Shown piece by piece: positions 34,844 to 43,128 of a stretch of DNA of 64,000 nt. The notes under the pieces were generated by a model that saw only the letters and a program-made list of their open reading frames with translations, was not told where the DNA came from and searched no databases. Each line of letters begins with the position of its first letter. Position 1 is the first letter of the stretch. The stretch comes from Novosphingobium sp. (GTDB taxonomy: Bacteria; Pseudomonadota; Alphaproteobacteria; Sphingomonadales; Sphingomonadaceae). The position numbers were made by a program, and so were the translations under genes. The stretch spans positions 124,001 through 188,000 of the forward strand of contig JACKKX010000002.1 in NCBI GenBank assembly GCA_024236215.1. Reading direction: 5' to 3'.

Positions 34844-34873
34844 TTGCCGACGCGATCCGGACCTTGCTAAGCC
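34844..34873 (+). promoter_or_regulatory. Putative DUF389 promoter giving a leaderless transcript
   Basis: TTGCCG (34844-34849) and TAAGCC (34868-34873), 18 bases apart. The -10 element ends six bases before the ATG at 34880, so the predicted transcription start coincides with the start codon; no ribosome site is present. Confidence 0.45.
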
Positions 34874-34879
34874 CATGCC

Positions 34880-36565
34880 ATGACCGCACACGATCCCGCA
34901 CCGCGCAGCCGATTGGGAGCGGCGCTTCAGCGGTCCGCTTCGCGGGTCCGCGTCTGGGCCAATCCGGCGATTTCCCGGTTTCGGGCACAAATCGACAAGA
35001 CCGGGCTGTTCCCGGACCTGCACGGGGATGCCGGAAGCGCGCTGCGCCAATCGGTTCGCGATGAGGGAGAGCTGACCAAAGCCTATATGCTGATGTGCGC
35101 GCTATCGGGCGGGATCGCGACACTTGGCCTGCTCCAGTCCTCCACCGCAGTGGTGATCGGGGCAATGCTGATTTCGCCGCTGATGGGGCCGATCGCCTCG
35201 CTGGGCTTCGGTTTTGCCTCGATCGATGGCAAGCAGATCAGGGCGGCGATGCGGGTGATCGCGCTGGGTGCGGCGATCGGCGTGCTCACCGGAATGTTGC
35301 TGACCTGGCTCTCCCCGATCCGCAACGCCACGCCTGAAATCATCGCCCGGACCGCGCCCACCCTGCTCGATCTTGCGATCGCGATCCTTTCGGGAATGGC
35401 GGGTGCCTATGCCACCGTCCAGCAGAAGGGAGCCACTGCCATCGGGGTGGCGATCGCAACCGCGCTGATGCCGCCGCTGGCCACGGTCGGCTATGGCCTG
35501 GGCGTCTTCAGTCTGTCCTTCGCCGCAGGGGCTTTTCTGCTGTTTCTGACCAACCTGGCGGCAATCGCTTTTTCCTTTGCGCTGATAGCCCGGCTCAGCG
35601 GCGCGGCTCGGCCGCTGGCCCGGGTGGAAATCACGCCGCGCCATGTGATCGGGGGAATTGCGGCCTTCCTGGTGCTGGCAACCCCGCTTGCGGTCACACT
35701 TTACCGCGTCAGGGCCGAATCCCAAGCAAGGGCCGAGGTGCGCCGGGTAATCGAGCAGCAGCTTGGCGTAAAGGGCACCGCCATCGCGCAGCTTGATGTC
35801 GACTGGCCGCTGCGCGGGGTGGTTGGGATCGATGCGGTAGTGATTTCGGGCCAATACAGCGCCGATGCCGATTCGCGCATTACGCGTGAGCTGGAGGCCA
35901 GCCTGGGAAGGAAGACCGAGCTCAATCTCCAGCAGGTCCTCGCCACTGACATCGATTCACGCACCCGGGCGATCGTCGATGCCGCCGTGCAGCGCTCGGC
36001 GGCGGGGATCGCGGGGGATGTTCCCCCGCTTGGCGCGATCCGGGCGACGATCGGCTTGCCCACCCAGGCGCTGTGGGTGAACCGGGGCGAACGTTCGGTC
36101 CAGGTGGTGCCCTTCGCGGCGCAAGGCTGGACCCTTGCCGACTATCGCCAGCTTGAAACCCAGGCCGACGCGGTTGCGGGAGGCTGGAAAGTGCGGATAC
36201 TGCCGCCGGTCCGGGATCGGCTGGTGGTTCCTCTGACCATCGCCGATGACCTTTGCACCGGCGGCCCGGCGCTTGACGATGCGCTCTGGGCGATCGGTCG
36301 CTGGGCCGCGCAGGGCGTTGCGGTAAATGGCTACGCCGGCGCCAACCGCAGCGCGGGGGAGATTGCCCAGGCTCAGAGCTGCGCGGATTTTGTGGTTTCC
36401 CGGCTCAAGCAGGACGGCATCTCCGCCCGCTCCAGCCTCCGCTCCTCCGCCTCTGCGGCGGGTGAGGGCAAGCTTGGGGTTGAAATACAGGTCGTTCGAC
36501 AACCACCCTCGGCGACCGCTCAGACCAAGCAAGCCGGAGAAAATCGCGCACTTGTGAATAACTGA
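34880..36565 (+). CDS. DUF389 membrane protein with large C-terminal periplasmic-type domain
   Basis: A 561-residue protein. Residues about 60-280 form the DUF389 membrane core: a soluble lead-in, then about six helices including MCALSGGIATLGLLQSS, VVIGAMLISPLMGPI and TAIGVAIATALMPPLATVGYG. DUF389 proteins have unknown function. The second half (about 300-545) is soluble and repetitive in pattern; around 440-520 it resembles an OmpA-type or BON-type segment (TIADDLCTGG...VAVNGYAGANRSAGE...CADFVVSRLKQDGI). Many DUF389 proteins lack such an extension. Its stop codon lies within the operator of the downstream tetR gene. Confidence 0.8.
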   Translation: MTAHDPAPRSRLGAALQRSASRVRVWANPAISRFRAQIDKTGLFPDLHGDAGSALRQSVRDEGELTKAYMLMCALSGGIATLGLLQSSTAVVIGAMLISPLMGPIASLGFGFASIDGKQIRAAMRVIALGAAIGVLTGMLLTWLSPIRNATPEIIARTAPTLLDLAIAILSGMAGAYATVQQKGATAIGVAIATALMPPLATVGYGLGVFSLSFAAGAFLLFLTNLAAIAFSFALIARLSGAARPLARVEITPRHVIGGIAAFLVLATPLAVTLYRVRAESQARAEVRRVIEQQLGVKGTAIAQLDVDWPLRGVVGIDAVVISGQYSADADSRITRELEASLGRKTELNLQQVLATDIDSRTRAIVDAAVQRSAAGIAGDVPPLGAIRATIGLPTQALWVNRGERSVQVVPFAAQGWTLADYRQLETQADAVAGGWKVRILPPVRDRLVVPLTIADDLCTGGPALDDALWAIGRWAAQGVAVNGYAGANRSAGEIAQAQSCADFVVSRLKQDGISARSSLRSSASAAGEGKLGVEIQVVRQPPSATAQTKQAGENRALVNN

Positions 36566-36580
36566 CCAGTCAGTTATTAA
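36552..36580 (+). promoter_or_regulatory. TetR-type operator embedded in the efflux-operon promoter
   Basis: A perfect 22-base palindrome, AATAACTGAC-CA-GTCAGTTATT (36557-36578), lies within a promoter with TTGTGA (36552-36557), a 17-base spacer and TATTAA (36575-36580). Repressor binding would block RNA polymerase directly. The predicted start is about two bases before the tetR ATG, giving a near-leaderless mRNA. Confidence 0.8.
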
Positions 36581-36588
36581 TCTGGCAT

Positions 36589-37206
36589 ATGGCCCGGCCC
36601 AAGCCTCTTAACCGGCGCGCGGATATCCTCGATGCAGCGCGCGATACCTTCAACGCGCGCGGATTTGCTGGGGCGCGGATGGACGATATCGCGCGCGCGG
36701 TAGGCATATCCAAGGCCGCGCTCTACCTCGAATTTCCTTCCAAGAATGCGCTGTTCCAGGCGCTGGTCAGCGAATTGATCGAAACCATGCTGCCCCAGGC
36801 CGCACCCGCCGATTTCGGCGACCTCTCCGCCGAGCTGATCCTGCGGAACTTCATCGCCTTCATGGCTGAAAGGCTGACCGATCCACAGATGGCTTTCGTG
36901 CCGCGCGTGATCATTGGCGAAGGCGCGAATTTCCCCGAGCTGGCCGCATTCTATCACCGGCATGTGATCGGGCGAGGGCTGGGCATCCTCGAACGGATCA
37001 TCCGGCATGGGATCGGGCGCGGGGAACTGGTCTGCGCCGATCTGCCCCAGGCCACCCGCACGATCGTTGGCGGGATCCTGCTGGCGGCGATCTGGAAGAC
37101 GACCTTTGAGCCGGTCGGCGCCGAGCCGATCGAACCCTCGGCCATGGCCCAGGCCCATGCCGATACCCTTCTTTGCGGATTGCTGGTGCGAAAGGATGCA
37201 GCATGA
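36589..37206 (+). CDS. TetR-family repressor of the efflux operon
   Basis: A 205-residue regulator. The N-terminal helix-turn-helix is typical (ILDAARDTFNARGFAGARMDDIARAVGISKAALYLEFPSK, residues 13-52), the C-terminal ligand domain is of the AcrR/CecR-like type. Encoded first in an operon with HlyD, ATPase and permease, with a perfect palindrome overlapping its own promoter, so it is very probably an autorepressor released by an exported toxic compound. It overlaps hlyD by four bases. The set resembles E. coli cecR-ybhGFSR. Confidence 0.9.
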   Translation: MARPKPLNRRADILDAARDTFNARGFAGARMDDIARAVGISKAALYLEFPSKNALFQALVSELIETMLPQAAPADFGDLSAELILRNFIAFMAERLTDPQMAFVPRVIIGEGANFPELAAFYHRHVIGRGLGILERIIRHGIGRGELVCADLPQATRTIVGGILLAAIWKTTFEPVGAEPIEPSAMAQAHADTLLCGLLVRKDAA

Positions 37207-38177
37207 TTTCGGTGCCCAAACCATTGATCGGCGTTGCGCTGATCGCCGTGATCGGGGGGCTGGGCTGGTATGTCTCGCGGCCCAATCCCGATGCCAACTG
37301 GCTGGGCTATGTCGAAGCGGAGACAATGTATGTCGCGGCGCCCGTGTCGGGCCGACTGGCGGCGAGGCCGGTGGAACGCGGGCAGCAAGTGGCGGCGGGG
37401 GCAGAACTGTTCTCGCTCGATCCGGAATCCACCGATGCCCAGGCCGCCGAGGCCGAGGCGCAGGTTGCGGCGGCACGCGCGCAGGCATCCGATCTTTCCT
37501 CGGCCCGCCAGCGCCAGGCAGAGCTTGATGTGTCGCGCGCGGCACAGGCTGCTGCCGCTGCCCAGCTGACCAAGGCGCAGCAGGATTTTGACCGGATCGC
37601 TGCGCTGGCGGCCAAGGGCTTTGCCAGCCGCGCGCAGCTCGATGCGGCGCGCGCGGCGCGCGACGGGGCATCGGCCAGCCTTGCCCAGACCCGCGCCCAG
37701 ATCCGCTCGGGCGAACTCAGCGCCGGCCGATCGAGCCAGATCGTCCAGGCCCAGGCCCAGATTGCCGGCGCCGAAGCGGGTCTGCGCGCGCGGCGCCAGA
37801 CCCGGCGCGAGATCGCTCCGGTTTCTCCATCGCGCGGGGTGGTGGAGCAAACCTATTATAACCCCGGCGAATGGGTTCCGGCCAATTCTCCGGTGGTTTC
37901 GGTGTTGCCCGACGATCGCCGCAAGCTGCGCTTCTATGTTCCTCAGGACCGGGTCGCTGGGCTCAAGCTGGGATCAAGCGTGCGCTTTTCTTGCGATGGC
38001 TGCTCCGAAGGCCTGAAAGCCAAGATCAGCTACATCTCGCCGCGAGTCGAGTTCACCCCGCCGGTGATCTATTCCGAACACGCCCGGGCCAAGCTGGTGG
38101 TACTGGTTGAAGCCCTGCTGCCGGCATCGGACAAGCCGTTGCCGCCGGGTCTGCCGGTCGAGGTTGTGCCGCAATGA
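37203..38177 (+). CDS. HlyD-family periplasmic adaptor (YbhG-like)
   Basis: A 324-residue membrane-fusion protein linking the inner-membrane ABC exporter to an outer-membrane channel. One N-terminal membrane anchor (about residues 7-24), a split lipoyl domain (YVAAPVSGRLAARPVERGQQV and the matching half near 230), a long Ala/Gln-rich coiled-coil hairpin (about 75-190) and a beta-barrel domain. The length and layout match YbhG. ATG at 37203 overlaps the tetR stop (ATGA). Confidence 0.9.
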   Translation: MISVPKPLIGVALIAVIGGLGWYVSRPNPDANWLGYVEAETMYVAAPVSGRLAARPVERGQQVAAGAELFSLDPESTDAQAAEAEAQVAAARAQASDLSSARQRQAELDVSRAAQAAAAAQLTKAQQDFDRIAALAAKGFASRAQLDAARAARDGASASLAQTRAQIRSGELSAGRSSQIVQAQAQIAGAEAGLRARRQTRREIAPVSPSRGVVEQTYYNPGEWVPANSPVVSVLPDDRRKLRFYVPQDRVAGLKLGSSVRFSCDGCSEGLKAKISYISPRVEFTPPVIYSEHARAKLVVLVEALLPASDKPLPPGLPVEVVPQ

Positions 38178-39109
38178 GCCAGGCTCCGGCGATCCACGTC
38201 AGCGGCCTGACCAAGCGGTTCGGCGCGCGCACCGTGGTCGACAATATCGAGCTGACCGTCCAGCCGGGGCGGATCTGCGGGTTCCTTGGTCCCAACGGTT
38301 CGGGCAAGACCACCACGCTGCGGATGATCTGCGGGCTGCTGATCCCCGATGCCGGGGAGGGCGAGGTGCTGGGGCTCGATCTTCGCACCCAGCGCCACAG
38401 GATCAAGCAGCAGATCGGCTACATGACGCAGAAGTTCGGCCTGTTCGGCGATCTGACGATCCGCGAGAATCTGGAATTCATCGCCCGGGTCTATCGCCTC
38501 GACCGGCGCGATCGGCGCGTTGACGAGGCTTTGGAAAAGCTGGGGCTGACCAGTCGTGCGGATCAGGTTGCAGAGAAGCTCTCGGGCGGGTGGAAGCAGC
38601 GCCTGGCGCTGGCTGCCGCGGTCCTGCACGAGCCGCGCATCCTGCTGCTCGATGAGCCGACTGCCGGGGTCGATCCCCAGGCCCGGCGCGAGTTCTGGGA
38701 CCAGATCCATGCCCTGGCCCGCGAAGACGGGATGACCGTGCTGGTCTCGACCCATTACATGGACGAGGCCGAGCGCTGCCACGAGATCGCCTATATCGCC
38801 TATGGGGTGATGCTGGCACGCGGCACCACCGACGAGGTGATCGCCGGTTCGGGGTTGCACGCGCTTTCGGGCGAAGGCCCCGATGCCGATCGGCTGGCAG
38901 CAGAAATCGAGCAGCGTCCCGGGGTCGACATGGCGGCTCCATTTGGCACCACGCTGCATGTCTGCGGGCCGGACAAGGCAGCGCTCAACGAAGCGGTACG
39001 GCCCTGGGCCGACCGCATCCGCTTCACCGAGACCGAGCCGACGCTGGAGGACGTCTTCATCCACCTGATGAAATTCGCCCCCGACCATTCCGTGCTGGAG
39101 CAGGCCTGA
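38174..39109 (+). CDS. ABC transporter ATP-binding protein (YbhF-like, single domain)
   Basis: A 311-residue ATPase of the ABC-2 exporter class. Walker A GPNGSGKT, Q-loop TQKFGLF, signature LSGGWKQR, Walker B LLLDEPTAGVD and H-loop STHYMDE are all present. The C-terminal ~80 residues are the extra domain usual in drug-export ATPases. E. coli YbhF has two fused ATPase domains; here only one is present, so a homodimer is expected. Overlaps both neighbours by a few bases. Confidence 0.92.
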   Translation: MSQAPAIHVSGLTKRFGARTVVDNIELTVQPGRICGFLGPNGSGKTTTLRMICGLLIPDAGEGEVLGLDLRTQRHRIKQQIGYMTQKFGLFGDLTIRENLEFIARVYRLDRRDRRVDEALEKLGLTSRADQVAEKLSGGWKQRLALAAAVLHEPRILLLDEPTAGVDPQARREFWDQIHALAREDGMTVLVSTHYMDEAERCHEIAYIAYGVMLARGTTDEVIAGSGLHALSGEGPDADRLAAEIEQRPGVDMAAPFGTTLHVCGPDKAALNEAVRPWADRIRFTETEPTLEDVFIHLMKFAPDHSVLEQA

Positions 39110-40230
39110 TGTGGGAACGGATCGGTGCAATGATCTTCAAGGAATCGCGGCAGATGGCCCGCGATCCGGGCACGATCGCGATGATGCTGTTCTTTCCGAT
39201 CATCCAGCTGATGATCTTCGGCTTTGCGATCAACAACGATCCGCGCCACCTTCCGCTGGCGGTAGAGGCCAACGATCAGTCGACGTTCTCGCGCCAGATC
39301 GTCGCCTCGCTGCGCAACACCTCCTATTTCGACGTGATCGAGCTAAAGGGCGGCAGCGGCGAGGGTGATCGGCTGATCGCCGATGGCGAGGCGCAGTTCC
39401 TGCTGACCCTCCCGCCCGATTTTGCGCGCGCGCTGGTGCGCGGGCAGCGTCCGCAGCTGCTGCTGACTGTCGATGCCACCGATCCCGCCTCGACCGGACC
39501 GGCGGTGGCGGCGGTGCAGGCGGCGGTCGATACGGCGATGGCGCAGCAACTGGTCGGCCCGCTCTCGGCGCGTAAGCAGGGTAGCGCGCCGGTCGATCTG
39601 GTACTGCACCGCAGCTATAATCCGGAAGGGATCACCAGCCATAACACCGTGCCGGGGCTGCTGGCGATCATCCTCTCGATGACCATGGTCGCGCTCACCG
39701 CGATGTCGGTCAGCCGCGAGGTGGAACAGGGGACGATGGAAAACCTGCTCGCCACTCCCTTGCGCCCGATCGAGGTGATGGTGGGCAAGATCGTGCCCTA
39801 TTTCGTGCTCGGGTTGGTGCAGGTGCTGGTTGTGCTGGCGGCGGCGGCGCTGGTTTTCAAAGTACCGTTCATGGGCTCCTTGCCTCTGCTGCTTTCGGTC
39901 ACGCTGCTTTTCACCGTGGTCTGCCTGGCGCTGGGCTTCACCATGTCGACTCTGGTCAAGAGCCAGGTTCAGTCGATGCAAATGAGCATGTTCTATCTGA
40001 TGCCCTCGATCCTGCTTTCGGGCTTCGCCTTTCCCTATCGCGGCATGCCGGTGGTGGTGCAGTGGATCGCCGAAATCCTGCCGCCCACGCACTACATTCG
40101 GCTGGTGCGCGGGATCATGCTCAAGGGCTGGGACTGGCGCCACACCCTGCCCGAAACCGGGGTTCTGTTGCTGATGCTGGTTGTGCTGGGGACAGTGGCG
40201 GTGCGGCGCTACCGGGATACGGTTGCCTGA
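39109..40230 (+). CDS. ABC-2 type permease (YbhS/YbhR-like)
   Basis: A 373-residue membrane protein with the ABC-2 layout: one helix near residues 20-38, a large extracytoplasmic domain (about 45-175), then five helices. The conserved SREVEQGTMENLLATPLRPIE precedes the helix bundle. E. coli has two different permeases (YbhS, YbhR); here a single gene would make a homodimer. It overlaps the ATPase stop by one base, and its 3 prime end overlaps the convergent M16 peptidase gene by 22 bases. Confidence 0.9.
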   Translation: MWERIGAMIFKESRQMARDPGTIAMMLFFPIIQLMIFGFAINNDPRHLPLAVEANDQSTFSRQIVASLRNTSYFDVIELKGGSGEGDRLIADGEAQFLLTLPPDFARALVRGQRPQLLLTVDATDPASTGPAVAAVQAAVDTAMAQQLVGPLSARKQGSAPVDLVLHRSYNPEGITSHNTVPGLLAIILSMTMVALTAMSVSREVEQGTMENLLATPLRPIEVMVGKIVPYFVLGLVQVLVVLAAAALVFKVPFMGSLPLLLSVTLLFTVVCLALGFTMSTLVKSQVQSMQMSMFYLMPSILLSGFAFPYRGMPVVVQWIAEILPPTHYIRLVRGIMLKGWDWRHTLPETGVLLLMLVVLGTVAVRRYRDTVA

Positions 40231-43121
40231 TCGCCGGGCACTTCCACCCCTTGTGGCAGGACGGTGATTTCCACTGCCCCGTCCCCGGTCAGGTAGCGCG
40301 CGGCCAGCGCCGAAAGGTCTTCGGGCCGGATTGCTTCCAGCCGTTCGCGGCCCTTGAGATAGCGCTCGATCCGGTCGGGCTCGGTCTGGGCGCGGTCGAC
40401 CAGGCCTAGCCAGCCGCCGTTAGTCTTGAGCATGTTGTCATAACCTTCGAGCAGCGGTGCGCGCGCGCGCAGCAGCACGTCCTGGCTGACCGGGGCCTGG
40501 CGCAGCCCGGCGATGGTCTCGCGCATCGCCGCGCGCGTGGCCGGCACCTGTGCGACGTCGACCGCGGCGTTGATTGCGAAGGTGCCGTAGCCGCGCCAGG
40601 TGCGCGAGGGATCGCTGCGCGCGCCGGGGGAATAGGCCTTGCCCAGCGCCTCGCGCAGGGTGTCGGTAAGCTCCACCTGCACCACCCGCTGGAGCAGCCC
40701 TAGCTGCATCTCGGCCACCGGGTCTTCGCCGTCGCGGGTCGGCCAGGTCATGGTCACCAGCGCCTGATCCCTAGCGCCGGTGTGGGTCAGAGTGTGGGGG
40801 CTGCGGTCGGCGGTGAAGCCGCGCTGGCGCTGTTCGGCATAGGGGCGGAAATCGGCCTCGCGCGCGGGCAGCGCGCCAAAAGTCCTGGCGACCAGCGCGA
40901 TCGCGGCGTCTTCGTTGAAATCGCCAACGATCCCGATCTCGATCGCGCCGTGCGCCAGCCGGTCGGCCAGATCGGCCTTGAGCTTGGCGAAGGTCAACTT
41001 GCGATAGTCCTCGACCTTGCCCAGGCTGAAGCGCGGATCGCCATCCGACAGGATCGCGCCCTGATCGGCCGCCAGCGCTGAACCCGGCGTGGCCCGCAGC
41101 GCGGCGAACATGTTGTTGATGTTCTGCAGGAAGATCACCTGGCCTTCAGGGCGATAGCCGGGATCGGTCAGCTGCGCGGCGGCCAGCTGGAGCTGAATTT
41201 CGAGATCGCGCGGGCTGGTTCGGGCGATAATCACAAAGGTTTCTGGCGTGGCACTGACCGCTGCCGAAGCGGTGCGCCCGGCCAGAAGAGTATCGAGCTC
41301 GTCCTTGCTGTGCTTGCCCGTGCCGCCCAGCGCGAAGGTGGAGGAACTGCCCAGCGAGACCATCTGCACCGCCAGCGGGTTGCCGCGCGTCGCCAGCATC
41401 GCCCCGCCATCGAGCGAGACCTGAACCAGCACTTCGTCTTGCTTGAGCTGGGTGCGCTTGAGGTTGAGGCGGACGTTGTTGGCGAAACGCAGCTGGCGGA
41501 TGCCCAGCGCGGGATCGCGGCTGTCGCTTACCACCTGACCGGCGGGGCCGAAATCGGTATAGCCGAAGCTGGCGGCAGTGCTTGCCGATCGCGGCGTGAT
41601 CGCGGTGCGCGTCACCTCGGTCCAGGCTGCGCGCAGCCCGGCTTCGCCCCCGGCGGGCGGGGTGCGGCCCTGAAAGCGCAGCAGCGGCGCATCGAGCGGG
41701 ATCGCCTCGCGCTTCAGCGCGGCAAGAACCGTCTCCGGGGTGATTTCCGGCACGAAAGCTTCGAACCGGCCCAGCACCCGGCTGGGCAGATCGGGTACCG
41801 CGCGGTCGGCGATCAGCCCGTGCACGGCGTTGTAGAGTGCGCGGTTACTGCGGGTCGCCTCGCCAGCCGCGGCATCGCGCAGATCGCCGCGGATGTTGGC
41901 GAGCTGTTCGTCGACCTCGGCCCGGGTGAAGCCGAAGGCCAGTGCGCGGCGGTATTCCAGCCCCGCCTCAACCAGACCGCGCCGCCACTTGCCGTCAACC
42001 GTGTCGATCGAGATCTGCGTGCTGCGCCCGGCGCGGTAGAGATCCCAGGTGCCGAACCCGGCGGCGCGGAACGGGGCATTGGCTTCCCGCGCGCGCGACA
42101 GCAGCCGGCGGTTGACGATCGCGTGGCCGATCTCGCGCAGCAGGTTTTCGCGTCGCTGCGCCAGGGTATCGGGTTCGTCGAGCCAGGGGCCAAGCCGCGC
42201 AACCACCACCCGCTCCGATAGCGCCGGATCTATGTAGATCTCGCTTTCGCCCCCGCCGCGCTCCGCAAAGGGTCCGGCCGAAGGCTGCGGTTCAAAAGAC
42301 GCCGCACGCCAGTCCGCGAAGTGGTTGCGGATCGCCGCCTCGACCGCGTCGGCGTCGAATTCGCCGATCACCACCAGAGTCGCATGTGCGGGCACATATT
42401 CGCGCCGCCAGAACGCCTTGAGGCCCGCTGCCGTGGCCCCGGCCAGCGAGGGCGCGGTGCCGATCGGCAAGCGTCGGGAAAGGCGCGATCCGCGCTGCAG
42501 GAATTCGGTGCTGTCCTGGTAGTTGCGCAGCGAAAAGGTGTTGCGATCGCGCATTTCGGCCTGGACCACCCCGCGCTCGCGCTCGACCGCTCCGGGCGAA
42601 AAGCTTAGCTCGCTCGCCGTCTCACGCATCAGCATCAGCGCGGTATCGAGCAGCTCGGGATCGTTCCTGGGCAGATCGAGCATGTAGGTCGTGCGCTCGT
42701 ATCCTGTCGAGGCATTGGTATCGGGCCCGAAGGCCAGCCCGTGGCGTTCGAGCAGCTTGACCATCTCGCCTTCGGGGACATGGGTCGAGCCGTTGAAGGC
42801 CATGTGCTCGACATAGTGGGCATAGCCGCGCTCATCCTCGCCCTCGTCGAGCGATCCGGCGGCCACCTCCAGCCGCACCACACCGGTGCCCTTTGGTGTG
42901 GCATTGCTGCGCAACACATAGCGCATCCCGTTATCGAGCTTGCCAAAGCGGAACCCCGGATCGACCGGCACGTCGCTGGTCTCGAAGGCCCAGTCGCTCG
43001 GGGGTGGCTCCACCGCCGAGGCAACATGCTGCGCGCGCGGCGCGCAGGCCGAAAGGGTCAGCGCAACTAATGATATGGTCAGCAAACTGCGGTGACCAAT
43101 GGCGCCGAGTCTGAAGGGCAT
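40209..43121 (-). CDS. M16-family zinc metallopeptidase lipoprotein
   Basis: A 970-residue protein of the pitrilysin/insulinase family with two M16 halves. The signal ends in a lipobox LSAC (Cys26), so it is probably an outer- or inner-membrane lipoprotein facing the periplasm. The inverted zinc motif HxxEH is HYVEH (residues 102-106) with the distal Glu in ERERGVVQAE. The C-terminal half lacks the motif, as is normal. It lies seven bases downstream of the transglutaminase-like gene on the same strand; both deal with proteins or peptides outside the cytosol and are probably cotranscribed. Confidence 0.92.
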   Translation of the reverse strand: MPFRLGAIGHRSLLTISLVALTLSACAPRAQHVASAVEPPPSDWAFETSDVPVDPGFRFGKLDNGMRYVLRSNATPKGTGVVRLEVAAGSLDEGEDERGYAHYVEHMAFNGSTHVPEGEMVKLLERHGLAFGPDTNASTGYERTTYMLDLPRNDPELLDTALMLMRETASELSFSPGAVERERGVVQAEMRDRNTFSLRNYQDSTEFLQRGSRLSRRLPIGTAPSLAGATAAGLKAFWRREYVPAHATLVVIGEFDADAVEAAIRNHFADWRAASFEPQPSAGPFAERGGGESEIYIDPALSERVVVARLGPWLDEPDTLAQRRENLLREIGHAIVNRRLLSRAREANAPFRAAGFGTWDLYRAGRSTQISIDTVDGKWRRGLVEAGLEYRRALAFGFTRAEVDEQLANIRGDLRDAAAGEATRSNRALYNAVHGLIADRAVPDLPSRVLGRFEAFVPEITPETVLAALKREAIPLDAPLLRFQGRTPPAGGEAGLRAAWTEVTRTAITPRSASTAASFGYTDFGPAGQVVSDSRDPALGIRQLRFANNVRLNLKRTQLKQDEVLVQVSLDGGAMLATRGNPLAVQMVSLGSSSTFALGGTGKHSKDELDTLLAGRTASAAVSATPETFVIIARTSPRDLEIQLQLAAAQLTDPGYRPEGQVIFLQNINNMFAALRATPGSALAADQGAILSDGDPRFSLGKVEDYRKLTFAKLKADLADRLAHGAIEIGIVGDFNEDAAIALVARTFGALPAREADFRPYAEQRQRGFTADRSPHTLTHTGARDQALVTMTWPTRDGEDPVAEMQLGLLQRVVQVELTDTLREALGKAYSPGARSDPSRTWRGYGTFAINAAVDVAQVPATRAAMRETIAGLRQAPVSQDVLLRARAPLLEGYDNMLKTNGGWLGLVDRAQTEPDRIERYLKGRERLEAIRPEDLSALAARYLTGDGAVEITVLPQGVEVPGDQATVSR

Positions 43122-43128
43122 CGAGCGA

